DNA from: Nocardioides flavescens
GTDB lineage: Bacteria; Actinomycetota; Actinomycetes; Propionibacteriales; Nocardioidaceae
DNA length: 64,000 nucleotides
Direction: 5' to 3'
NCBI RefSeq assembly: GCF_009823805.1
Contig: NZ_WUEK01000012.1
Coordinates: 1 to 64,000, forward strand
Shown here: positions 51,892 through 60,469 of the stretch, in pieces
Layout of the letters: each line of letters starts with the position of its first letter
How positions within the stretch are numbered: the stretch's first letter is position 1
Notes under the pieces: model-generated
Told to the model about the DNA's origin: nothing
Seen by the model: only the letters and a program-made list of their open reading frames with translations
The model's database searches: none
Translations under genes and position numbers: made by a program

Positions 51892-51974
51892 GTGGTTTCG
51901 AGACGGTCGCTGCACGACCTCCTCAACCACCGTGACGGTGGTTGAGGAAGGACGAAGTCCTGTCTCGAAACCAC
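51892..51974. repeat. Inverted pair of REP-like hairpins
   Basis: Units 51892-51931 (tip GGTCGCTGCACGACC) and 51937-51974 (tip AGGACGAAGTCCT), head to head. The second unit abuts the stop codon of the GIY-YIG gene. Confidence 0.88.
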
Positions 51975-52271
51975 TCACCGCTTGTCCCGGTGCTCCCACG
52001 CCCGGCTGGCGAGCGCGGGCAGGTCCTCCCACCGCCCCTCGATCAGCGCGATGCGCTTGCGCCGGTTCCACCCCTGCACCATCTTCTCGAACGCGAACGC
52101 CTCGTCGACCCGGGCGAAGTCCGCGCACCACCACAGCACCATCGGCCGCCGGCGCCGGGTGTACGCCGCTCCGGTGCCGTCGTTGTGCTGACCCATGCGG
52201 CGTTCCAGGTCGACCGTGCTCCCGACGTAGAACGAGCCGTCAGCGCAACCGAGGATGTAGGTCCAGGCCAT
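51975..52271 (-). CDS. GIY-YIG nuclease superfamily protein (UPF0213-like)
   Basis: A 98-aa single-domain protein. The GIY-YIG core is WTYILGCADGSFYVGST, followed by LERRMGQH and a helix with FEKMVQGWNRRKRIALIEG, which supplies the Glu and Asn typical of the family. Such stand-alone proteins are widespread and their role, whether nuclease or nucleic-acid binding, is mostly unknown. ATG 52271 is chosen; a GTG six bases upstream is in frame. REP units bound it on both sides (51892-51974 and 52364-52403). Confidence 0.8.
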   Translation of the reverse strand: MAWTYILGCADGSFYVGSTVDLERRMGQHNDGTGAAYTRRRRPMVLWWCADFARVDEAFAFEKMVQGWNRRKRIALIEGRWEDLPALASRAWEHRDKR

Positions 52272-52363
52272 GGGCACGACTTTGAGTGCATCTGGCCTCT
52301 GATCCGAGACGTCCGGTGAGACCTGTGGACTGGCACCCTGGTGAGGCCGCCTGTGGACGATGA

Positions 52364-52403
52364 GTGGTTTCGAGACGGTCGTTGCACGACCTCCTCAACC
52401 ACC
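52364..52403. repeat. Single REP-like hairpin
   Basis: GTGGTTTCGAGAC, tip GGTCGTTGCACGACC, then CCTCAACCACC. Upstream of the GIY-YIG gene and of the divergent M6 protease gene. The rest of 52272-52561 holds no gene I can support; two CTGTGGAC motifs near 52322 and 52350 resemble partial DnaA boxes. Confidence 0.85.
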
Positions 52404-52561
52404 GGGGTCTCGAGTCGACCACCGGGCGAGGCTCCGGGACCGGCGAAACACGAAGTTCACACGGCTGTTGCTACTGGCGCGTAACCCCGGGGGGTGGGGG
52501 CCGTTGGTGGTGCCAGACGCCGGTCAGGGGGATCGGCCCATCGCTCCCGAACGAGGCCGCC

Positions 52562-55500
52562 ATGCCCTTCTCGGTCCACCGTCGTCTGCTCGCCCCGCTG
52601 CTCAGCGGGGCCCTGGCGCTCGCCGTCGCACCGGCGCTGAGCGCACCCGCCACCGCCGTGCCGTCCGTGGCGCCCGCCGCCGCCACTGGTCCGGCCTCGC
52701 TCGGCACCCCGTCGCGTACGACGGTCGGCGCGCTCACGCTGGAGAACTCCTTCGTCAGCGCGGTCGGCTGGGTCAAGCCGGCCGGGACGGCCGGTCAGGA
52801 CGGGACCTACCCGTCGCGGCTGCTGCTCCGCAACAGCGCCGCCGTGCCGACGGCGGCGACGGTGACCCTCACCGCGCCCGACGGCACCAGCGTGCTCAGC
52901 GCCTCTGGCCCGGGCACCCACGCCGTCGCAGGCGCCGGCTCGTCGGTGACCTGGACGGTGACGGTCCCGGCGGCCGCCTCAGCCAAGGCCCCCGGCACGG
53001 CCACCCTCGTCCTCCAGCAGCGGGCCGACTCGCTCGCGGAGACGCCGACACTGGTGTGGCGCGACCTCTCGACCACCGCGACGCTGAAGGTCGGCACCTC
53101 GACCGGCTCGCCGGCGTACTCCCACGGCCCGAAGGTCATCCCGCCGTCGTCGACCTACGACACGGCGCGGTACGGCGACCGGCCGTTCCCGATCGTGCCG
53201 GTGCAGTACCGCGACCGCGCCTACCAGTCGACCCACACGGGCGACTCGCTCGAGAGCGTGGTCAACGACCCGACCAACACCGGCTCGACGTTCAACCTGT
53301 TCCAGGAGATGTCGCTCGGTCAGCTCTACCCCGAGGGTGACGTGCCCTCCGTCGGCGTCGCGACCGCCGGCTTCTCGGGTTACGCGCCCGGCTTCCCGTT
53401 CACCAACGCCAAGCCCGGCAACACCTGCCTCGGCACGACGTACGCGGATCTCCTCGGAGGAGCCACCGGCCCCGCTGCCGCGGCACTCCAGTACGACAAG
53501 CGCATCACCAACGGCGTCTACAACCTGCCCGGCGACACCGGCTACTACGGCTCGGACTCCAACGGCTCCGCCGTCGTCGGCTCTCTGACCGGCGTCGGCG
53601 CCCTGCAGAACATCGACTCCGGCTGCGGTGACACCGGCAAGCTCGTCGCCGACTCGGTCGCCATCGCCGACCCCGAGATCGACTACTCCGACTTCGACAC
53701 CGACAAGGACGGCGTCGTCGACTTCTTCATGGTCGTCTTCGCCGGCTGCGGCGGCAACGGCGCCTCGCAGCTCTCGGTCGCCGGGTGCGACTACAAGGGT
53801 CCGGGCGGCACACCCTCCGCGCCGTACGACAACGTCTGGCCGCACAGCTCGACGCTGGAGAACGGCTACACCGACCCGGTCACCGGGCTCCCCGGGTTCA
53901 CCACCGACGACCAGCTGAAGGACCTCCAGGGTCGCCCGCTCTGGTACCGCGAGGGCAGCTTCTCCGAGCCCTACACGACGACGGACCGGGGTGACGCCCA
54001 CCGCGTGCTGGTGCGCGTCGGCCCCTACAACGTCAACCCCGAGACCGCGATCGACGCCGCGTCGGTGATCAGCCACGAGTACGGCCACTCCCTCGGCCTG
54101 CCCGACTTCTACTCCACCGGCAGCCGCGAGACCTACGGCGACTGGAACCTGATGGCCACCGACAAGTCGCAGGACATGGACGCCTACTCCCGCCAGGAGC
54201 TCGGCTGGGTGGTGCCCGAGGTGCTCGACTCCGACCGCACCGAGAGCTCCATTCCCGACTCCAAGCAGGACGTCTCCACGATCAGCTGGGAGACGCCCGA
54301 CGGCACGCCGTACACGCTGCGTGAGGGGCAGAACGGCGTCGGCCGGGTCCAGAACTCGCAGATGTACGTCGCGAAGCTGCCCGGTCGCAAGCTGCTCGAC
54401 GCCTCGGCGTTCGACACCGGCGACAAGGCCAGCGCCTCGCACCTGTGGTGGTCGGGGTCGGGCAACGACTTCGGCTGCGCCCCGCAGTCCGGGCGCAACT
54501 TCGACCTGGCGATCCCCGGCCTGTCGGCGCTGACCGACCCGAACGCCACCGTCACCCTGTCCTTCAAGTCCCGCTGGGACATCGAGTGGGACTTCGACTA
54601 CGGCTTCGTGCTGACGACCACCGACGGCGGCAAGACCTACCGCTCGCACGCCTCCCAGAAGGGCTACACCTCCTCCAACACCGACCCGCTGGCCGCCAAC
54701 CCCAACAACAACGCGTGCCAGGCGACCTACGACAACGGGCTGACCGGCACCAGCGGCTCCTACGCCGCCAGCAGCCAGGCGGCCGACCGCAAGCTCGGCA
54801 ACACCCCGGCTCCGGTGTTCCTCGCCGACTCCTACGACATCAGTGACCTCGCCGGTGCCGCCAACGGCGCGCTGCGGTTCAGCTACGCGACCGACCCGGG
54901 GCTGGCCCGGCCCGGCTGGTTCGTCGACGACGTGAAGGTGAGCGTCGACCCCGACGGGCCCAACGGGTCGGAGCCGGCCTACGACGCCCTCGCCAGCGAC
55001 TTCGAGACCAGCGGCGGCCCGAGCGACCCGGCGGTCTACAACGGCGGGTGCCGCGAGGACCTGACCACGGCGTCGAGCTGCACGCTCGGCTGGCGCTACC
55101 TGCAGGCCGGGGCCGAGGCTGAGCAGGACCACGCCTACTACCTCGAGATGCGCGACCGCTCGGGCTTCGACCTCGACGGCCACGGCCAGGCCGACCGCGG
55201 TGCCGTGGGCTGGGGCGCAGGGTTCTACGCGGCGTACACCGACGAGACCCACGGCTACGGCAACGTCGGCACCGACGACCCGCCGGCGCAGTCGCCGCTC
55301 GACTCGGTGCCGACGCCCGGATCCGACACCCCGGACCTGAATGACGCGGCGTTCGTCGCCTCGGTCCCGGCCCGCTCGACGTTCAGCGACAGCAGCGCCG
55401 CGCCGCACGTCGACAACTACAAGGACCCGACCAGCGCCTCGGGCAACTGGGAGTTCGGCTACGACTGCCTGGCCTTCAAGGTGCTCTCGATGAGCGGCGA

Positions 55501-56215
55501 GAGCAACGGTCCGGCGACCTCCGACGGCGACCTCACCGGCACGGTCTCCTTCGACGTCGGCCAGGGCTGCGGCGACTTCGACTACGGGTACGCCGACCCG
55601 TCGGCCCCTGGCGCCGGTGGCGGTCAGGCCGACACGGCGCCGACGGCCGTCGCCTCCGCCGACCCGACGTCGACCACGGTGGGCACCACGGTGCGCTTCT
55701 CCGGGGCGGGCAGCACCGACGCGGAGTCGCCGGGCAACCTGACCTACAGCTGGGACCTCGGCGACGGCTCGGCCAAGCTGACCGGTCGCGACGTGACGCA
55801 CGCCTACCAGCGGGCCGGCACCTACCGCGCCACGCTGACGGTCTCCGACCCCAGTGGACGCACCGGCACGGCTTCCGTGACCGTGCAGGTGGCCGCGACC
55901 ACCGGCGCCGGGTCCGGCACGGGCGCCGGGACGGGCACCGGCGCCTCCGGCCCAGTCGCGCGGATCAAGGTCAAGACGAAGCGGCCGGTCAGCGACCGGC
56001 GGGTCAAGCTCGTCGCCAAGGCCTCGACGGGCACCGGCTCCCTGACCTACCGGTGGAACTTCCACAACGGCGGCAAGAAGGTCGACGCCCGGGGCGTGGA
56101 GGTGAAGCCCTTCCTGCGCCGACCCGGCCGGCACGAGGTCACCCTCACGGTGATCGACTCCACCGGCGCCGTCGCCAAGGCCACCGTGGTCTTCCGGGTG
56201 CGCTACCGCCGCTGA
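52562..56215 (+). CDS. Secreted M6-family metalloprotease with PKD domains
   Basis: A 1217-aa exported protease of the immune inhibitor A type. A signal peptide (about 1-35) precedes a short N-terminal beta domain. The M6 catalytic domain has the zinc motif VISHEYGHSLGLPDF (about 502-516). The middle region includes jelly-roll-like segments and acidic calcium-site-like DFDTDKDGVVD. A PKD domain near residues 1020-1110 shows LTYSWDLGDGS, and a second PKD-like repeat with LTYRWNFHNGG ends the protein. Probably degrades extracellular proteins. ATG 52562 begins a canonical signal sequence; the frame extends upstream through the REP but that part looks non-coding. Confidence 0.88.
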   Translation: MPFSVHRRLLAPLLSGALALAVAPALSAPATAVPSVAPAAATGPASLGTPSRTTVGALTLENSFVSAVGWVKPAGTAGQDGTYPSRLLLRNSAAVPTAATVTLTAPDGTSVLSASGPGTHAVAGAGSSVTWTVTVPAAASAKAPGTATLVLQQRADSLAETPTLVWRDLSTTATLKVGTSTGSPAYSHGPKVIPPSSTYDTARYGDRPFPIVPVQYRDRAYQSTHTGDSLESVVNDPTNTGSTFNLFQEMSLGQLYPEGDVPSVGVATAGFSGYAPGFPFTNAKPGNTCLGTTYADLLGGATGPAAAALQYDKRITNGVYNLPGDTGYYGSDSNGSAVVGSLTGVGALQNIDSGCGDTGKLVADSVAIADPEIDYSDFDTDKDGVVDFFMVVFAGCGGNGASQLSVAGCDYKGPGGTPSAPYDNVWPHSSTLENGYTDPVTGLPGFTTDDQLKDLQGRPLWYREGSFSEPYTTTDRGDAHRVLVRVGPYNVNPETAIDAASVISHEYGHSLGLPDFYSTGSRETYGDWNLMATDKSQDMDAYSRQELGWVVPEVLDSDRTESSIPDSKQDVSTISWETPDGTPYTLREGQNGVGRVQNSQMYVAKLPGRKLLDASAFDTGDKASASHLWWSGSGNDFGCAPQSGRNFDLAIPGLSALTDPNATVTLSFKSRWDIEWDFDYGFVLTTTDGGKTYRSHASQKGYTSSNTDPLAANPNNNACQATYDNGLTGTSGSYAASSQAADRKLGNTPAPVFLADSYDISDLAGAANGALRFSYATDPGLARPGWFVDDVKVSVDPDGPNGSEPAYDALASDFETSGGPSDPAVYNGGCREDLTTASSCTLGWRYLQAGAEAEQDHAYYLEMRDRSGFDLDGHGQADRGAVGWGAGFYAAYTDETHGYGNVGTDDPPAQSPLDSVPTPGSDTPDLNDAAFVASVPARSTFSDSSAAPHVDNYKDPTSASGNWEFGYDCLAFKVLSMSGESNGPATSDGDLTGTVSFDVGQGCGDFDYGYADPSAPGAGGGQADTAPTAVASADPTSTTVGTTVRFSGAGSTDAESPGNLTYSWDLGDGSAKLTGRDVTHAYQRAGTYRATLTVSDPSGRTGTASVTVQVAATTGAGSGTGAGTGTGASGPVARIKVKTKRPVSDRRVKLVAKASTGTGSLTYRWNFHNGGKKVDARGVEVKPFLRRPGRHEVTLTVIDSTGAVAKATVVFRVRYRR

Positions 56216-56231
56216 CGCACTCCGCGGTGAC

Positions 56232-56324
56232 GTGGTTTCGAGACGGTCGCCAGCGCGACCTCCTCAACCACCGGGGTCTCGGTCCCGGTGGTTGAGGAAG
56301 GACGAAGTCCTGTCTCGAAACCAC
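56232..56324. repeat. Inverted pair of REP-like hairpins
   Basis: Units 56232-56272 (tip GGTCGCCAGCGCGACC) and 56287-56324 (tip AGGACGAAGTCCT) between the convergent M6 protease and pcnB genes. Confidence 0.88.
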
Positions 56325-56340
56325 CCACCGCAAGGAGCGG

Positions 56341-57795
56341 TCAGGCGCTGCGCTCGGCCCACCAGGCGCGCAGGGCGGCGGTGGCGTCCTCGGTCGACAT
56401 GGGGCCGTGGTCGAGGCGCAGCTCGAGCAGGAACCGGTAGGCCTCGCCGACCTCGCGACCGGGGCCGATGCCGAGCAGCTCCATGATCTGGTTGCCGTCG
56501 AGGTCGGGGCGGATCGAGTCGAGCTCCTCCTGCTCCTGCAGGACGGCGATCCGCGCCTCGAGGTCGTCGTAGGCGCGTCGCAGGGCGTCGGCCTTGCGCC
56601 GGTTGCGGGTGGTGCAGTCGGCGCGGGTGAGCACGTGCAGCCGGGCGAGCTGGTCGCCGGCGTCGCGGACGTAGCGGCGTACGGCGGAGTCGGTCCACTC
56701 GCCCGAGCCGTAGCCGTGGAAGCGCAGGTGGAGCTCGACGAGCGAGGAGACCGCCTCGGTCTCCTCCTTCGAGAAGCGCAGCGCCTGCATCCGCTTGCGG
56801 GTGATCTTGGCGCCGACCACGTCGTGGTGGTGGAAGGTCACGGTGCCGTCGTCGACGAAGCGGCGGGTCTTGGGCTTGCCGACGTCGTGCATCAGCGCGG
56901 CGAAGCGCGAGACGAAGTCGGGACCGTCGGTGCCGAGCCGGGGCTCGAGGTCGATGGCCTGCTCGAGCACGGTGAGGGTGTGCTCGTAGACGTCCTTGTG
57001 GCGGTGGTGCTCGTCGCGCTCGAGGGCGAGGGCGGGCAGCTCCGGCAGGACGTACGACGCGAGCCCGGTCTCGACGAGGAGCGTGAGGCCCAGGCGCGGC
57101 CACGGGGCGCAGACCAGCTTGACCAGCTCGTCGCGCACCCGCTCCGCGGAGATGATCTCGATGCGGGCGGCCATGTCGGTCATCGCGGCGACCACCTCGG
57201 GCGCGACCTCGAAGCCGAGCTGGGCGGCGAACCGTGCGGCCCGCAGCATCCGCAGCGGGTCGTCGCTGAACGACGCCTCGGGGGTGCCGGGCGTCCGCAG
57301 GACGCCCTGGGCCAGGTCGACGACACCGCCGAAGGGGTCCTCGACGACCCGCCCGGGCACCCGGACGGCCATCGCGTTGACGGTGAAGTCGCGGCGTCCG
57401 AGGTCGCCGGCGAGCGAGTCGCCGAAGTCGACCGTCGGCTTGCGCGAGTCGGGGTCGTAGGCCTCGGAGCGGTACGTCGTCACCTCGACCGTCCACTCGC
57501 CCTTGCGGCAGCCGATCGTCCCGAAGTCGCGGCCCATGTCCCAGGTCGCGTCACCCCAGGCGGAGAGCAGCTTCTCGGTGTCGTCGGGGCGCGCCGAGGT
57601 CGCGAAGTCGAGGTCGTGGTGGGGCCGCCCGAGCATGGCGTCGCGCACCGGACCGCCGACCAGGGCCAGCTCGTGCCCGGCCGCGGCGAAGACCTCACCG
57701 AGCGCGTCGACGACCGGCGCGAGCCGGGCCAGCTCGGCCTCGACCGCCTGCTGCAGCTCGACGACGGTGCGGGCACGCGGCTCGGGGGCAGACAC
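56341..57795 (-). CDS. pcnB: CCA tRNA nucleotidyltransferase / polyA polymerase family
   Basis: A 484-aa enzyme. The nucleotidyltransferase head has ELALVGGPVRDAMLGRPHHDLDFATS with the metal-binding DxD. The RNA-binding neck contains SFSDDPLRMLRAARFAAQLGF. An HD domain (FAALMHDVGKPKTRRF, HHHDVVGAK) follows, as in the actinobacterial CCA-adding type (Rv3907c). It repairs or adds the 3' CCA of tRNAs. The GTG start lies 8 nt from a TAGACT hexamer (57804-57809, minus strand), so the mRNA is probably leaderless. The neighbouring repeat element would then lie upstream of the -10. Confidence 0.92.
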   Translation of the reverse strand: MSAPEPRARTVVELQQAVEAELARLAPVVDALGEVFAAAGHELALVGGPVRDAMLGRPHHDLDFATSARPDDTEKLLSAWGDATWDMGRDFGTIGCRKGEWTVEVTTYRSEAYDPDSRKPTVDFGDSLAGDLGRRDFTVNAMAVRVPGRVVEDPFGGVVDLAQGVLRTPGTPEASFSDDPLRMLRAARFAAQLGFEVAPEVVAAMTDMAARIEIISAERVRDELVKLVCAPWPRLGLTLLVETGLASYVLPELPALALERDEHHRHKDVYEHTLTVLEQAIDLEPRLGTDGPDFVSRFAALMHDVGKPKTRRFVDDGTVTFHHHDVVGAKITRKRMQALRFSKEETEAVSSLVELHLRFHGYGSGEWTDSAVRRYVRDAGDQLARLHVLTRADCTTRNRRKADALRRAYDDLEARIAVLQEQEELDSIRPDLDGNQIMELLGIGPGREVGEAYRFLLELRLDHGPMSTEDATAALRAWWAERSA

Positions 57796-57808
57796 GACGG
57801 GTCAGTCT

Positions 57809-57970
57809 AGGAGAGGGCTGATCGACAGGGGTGAACGGCAGCGTCGTCCCGGTGCGTGCCCGGGTGGTGCCGACGAGGGAGCCGTGCCGGAGGCACGGCG
57901 ACTGAGGAGAAGCCGCTCGGGTGCGTGCTGGGGCGGGGCTGACCCCGCCCCTGTCGATCAGCCCTCTCCT
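57809..57970. repeat. Structured intergenic element, copy 2
   Basis: 162 bp between divergent pcnB and the DUF6049 gene. The ends are a perfect 23-bp inverted repeat (57809-57831 with 57948-57970). Inside are CCCGG/CCGGG, the GCCGTGCC/GGCACGGC hairpin and a GGGGCGGGG/CCCCGCCCC stem. The core matches 40.8 kb almost base for base. A further palindrome CCCTCTCC-TC-GGAGAGGG follows at 57962. Confidence 0.85.
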
Positions 57971-58033
57971 CGGAGAGGGTCGGCGGAGATCGAGAGATCA
58001 GGGGACCGGGCCTGCGGCGACTAGCCTGAGCCC

Positions 58034-60469
58034 ATGCCCCGCCGGTCGAGACTCAGCGCCGCGCTCGCGGCCCTGGCCCTCCCGGTGCTCCTGACGACGG
58101 GGCTCGCGCCCGCCGCCCAGGCCGCTGAGGGACCCGGTCCAGCGGCTGTCGAGGGCCAGCAGCCACGGGCCCGCACGACCGGTCCGGCCGCTCGCCGGCC
58201 GCAGGTCAGCCGGCACGCCGCCCGCCAGGCCGCCGTCCGGGCCCGGGCCCGCGCCGAGCAGATGCCCCTCACCGTCACCCTCGACGACCTCTCGCCCGCG
58301 GTGATCCCCGCCCGCGGGCCGATCACGGTCACCGGCGAGATCACCAACGACGACACGGTCGCGCGCACGACGATCAACGTCTACTCCTTCATCTCCTCGA
58401 CGCCGCTCACGACCGAGGCCGAGCTCGAGGAGGCGGCCGCCACCGACCCCTCACTCGACGTGGGCCAACGGATCACCGAGGAGTCGGCCAAGGACACGAT
58501 CGCGGTGCTCGAGCCGGGCGAGTCGCAGCGGTTCAGCCTCACGGTCACCCGCGGCCAGCTGGGCGTGAGCGAGCCGGGCGTCTACTGGTTCGGCATCCAC
58601 GCGCTGAGCGACGACCCCGAGGGCGGGCGCGACGAGCTCGCCGACGGCAAGGCCCGCACCTTCGTCCCGCTCGTCCCCTCCGGTGCGACCGGCCAGGTCG
58701 AGACCTCGGTGGTCGTGCCGCTGCGCCGACAGGTGTCCTACGCCGAGGACGGCTCGCTCGACGACGTCGCCGAGTGGACCCGCGCGCTCTCCGACGGCGG
58801 ACGGCTGCACTCGCTGGTGTCCTTCGGCGCCGCCTCGGGCGACGCGCCCGTCACCTGGGTGGTCGACCCCGCCCTCGTCGACGCCGTACGCCGCCTCGCG
58901 GAGGGCAACCCGCCCCGCTCGCTCGCCGCCAACCTCGAGCCCGGTCAGGACGGGAGCGGCGGCGAGGACGCCGGCACCCCCACGGCCGAGCCCGGCGACG
59001 ACACCGGCGACGGCGCCGCCGGTCGCACCGCGGCCAGCGAGTCGCCCGCGCCCTCCGACGTCGTGCCGACCGACGACAACGATTCCCCGCTGGACCTCGA
59101 CGAGCTCGACCCGGTCGTGCAGGCCGCGACCCGCGCCGCCCAGGCCTGGCTCAACCAGCTCGCGGCGGCGATGACCTCCGACGACGAGGTCCTGACGCTG
59201 CCCTACGGCGACGTCGACGTCCCCGCCGCCGCGGCCCTCGACCCGGCGCTGCTGGAGCGTGCGTGGGCGCGCGCGGCGGCCGGGCTGTCCGGCTTCGACG
59301 TGCCGACGGCGCCGGTGGTGAGCTCGCCGAGCGGGTTCCTCTCGGCCGCAGGGCTGGCCGTGACACCCCCCGGGACGGTGGTGATCGTCAGCGACGCGAT
59401 GTTCGAGGCCGGTCAGCGCGACCTCGAGGAGGGCGTGCAGCCGCCGCAGGACCCGGCCCCGGCCGCGGCGGTCGTCGAGGGCCACCGGCTGCTCGTCGCC
59501 TCCTCGGGCGCCGCGGACGGCGGGCCCGGCCCGGGCGACCGCACCGGCGTCACCGCCATGCGGCAGCGCCTGCTGGCCGAGGCCGCCCTGCGCTTCCTCG
59601 ACACCGACCGCCCGCCGCTGACCGTCGTGCTCCCCCACGACTGGAACCCCACCTCCGCCTCGGCCTACTTCCGCGGCCTGCGCTCGGATGCGCCGTGGCT
59701 CGACCTCACCACCGCCTCCGCCGCGTCGTCGGTGGCCCAGGCGACGTCGGTCGACCCGAGCGAGCTGCGCTACCCGGCGTGGCAGGCCGAGAGCGAGCTC
59801 GACGCGCCCAGCTTCATCGCCGCGACCGACCTCATCCGTGCCGGCGCGGCCCTCCAGAGCACGCTGACGCTCAACAACGTCGTCGGCGGCACGGTCGCCG
59901 ACCAGGCCCTCGGCACGACGTCGTACTCCGCGCGCACCCGGCCGCTGTCCAACCGGTCGTCGGCCGCCCGCTCGGAGGAGTGGATCGACGCCCGCCTCGC
60001 CGAGGTGCAGGTGAGCTCCCCGCAGGCCGTGACGCTGTCGAGCTCGAGCGGGCGGTTCAACGCCACCATCGCCAACTTCCTCGACCAGCCCGTCACCGTG
60101 ACCCTGCAGGCGCAGAGCGACGCCGAGCTCGCGATCTCGGGGCCCCGCTCGGTGCAGGTGCCGGCGCGTGGGCGCACGACGGTGCCGCTGACCGCGACCA
60201 CCGACGAGAACGGCGTGCACCGCGTGCGGCTCGCCGTCGTCGACCAGCGCGGGGTGGCCCTCGGCTCGGCCACCGTCCTGTCGGTGCGCTCGGCCCAGGT
60301 CAGCAAGATCATCTGGCTGTTCATGGCCGTGGGCAGCGTGCTGCTGTTCGGCACCATCGGCGTGCGGCTGTTCCGCCGCATCCGCGCGGCCCGTCGTACG
60401 CCGCCCGCAGGGTCCGGCGAGCCCGCCGGGTCTCCCGCGCGCGAGCCCGAGGGGGCCGGGCAGCGGTGA
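58034..60469 (+). CDS. DUF6049 family membrane-anchored protein
   Basis: An 811-aa exported protein, counterpart of Rv3909. A signal peptide (about 1-30) is followed by a large extracytoplasmic region with a basic segment, Ig-like N-terminal domain, an acidic Pro/Ser linker around 300-355, and beta-rich C-terminal domains. One transmembrane helix (WLFMAVGSVLLFGTIGVRLF) and a short basic cytoplasmic tail end the protein. Function unknown, but its constant place before murJ suggests a role in cell envelope growth. ATG 58034 is 6 nt after TAGCCT, a leaderless layout. The stop overlaps the murJ GTG by 4 nt. Confidence 0.85.
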   Translation: MPRRSRLSAALAALALPVLLTTGLAPAAQAAEGPGPAAVEGQQPRARTTGPAARRPQVSRHAARQAAVRARARAEQMPLTVTLDDLSPAVIPARGPITVTGEITNDDTVARTTINVYSFISSTPLTTEAELEEAAATDPSLDVGQRITEESAKDTIAVLEPGESQRFSLTVTRGQLGVSEPGVYWFGIHALSDDPEGGRDELADGKARTFVPLVPSGATGQVETSVVVPLRRQVSYAEDGSLDDVAEWTRALSDGGRLHSLVSFGAASGDAPVTWVVDPALVDAVRRLAEGNPPRSLAANLEPGQDGSGGEDAGTPTAEPGDDTGDGAAGRTAASESPAPSDVVPTDDNDSPLDLDELDPVVQAATRAAQAWLNQLAAAMTSDDEVLTLPYGDVDVPAAAALDPALLERAWARAAAGLSGFDVPTAPVVSSPSGFLSAAGLAVTPPGTVVIVSDAMFEAGQRDLEEGVQPPQDPAPAAAVVEGHRLLVASSGAADGGPGPGDRTGVTAMRQRLLAEAALRFLDTDRPPLTVVLPHDWNPTSASAYFRGLRSDAPWLDLTTASAASSVAQATSVDPSELRYPAWQAESELDAPSFIAATDLIRAGAALQSTLTLNNVVGGTVADQALGTTSYSARTRPLSNRSSAARSEEWIDARLAEVQVSSPQAVTLSSSSGRFNATIANFLDQPVTVTLQAQSDAELAISGPRSVQVPARGRTTVPLTATTDENGVHRVRLAVVDQRGVALGSATVLSVRSAQVSKIIWLFMAVGSVLLFGTIGVRLFRRIRAARRTPPAGSGEPAGSPAREPEGAGQR

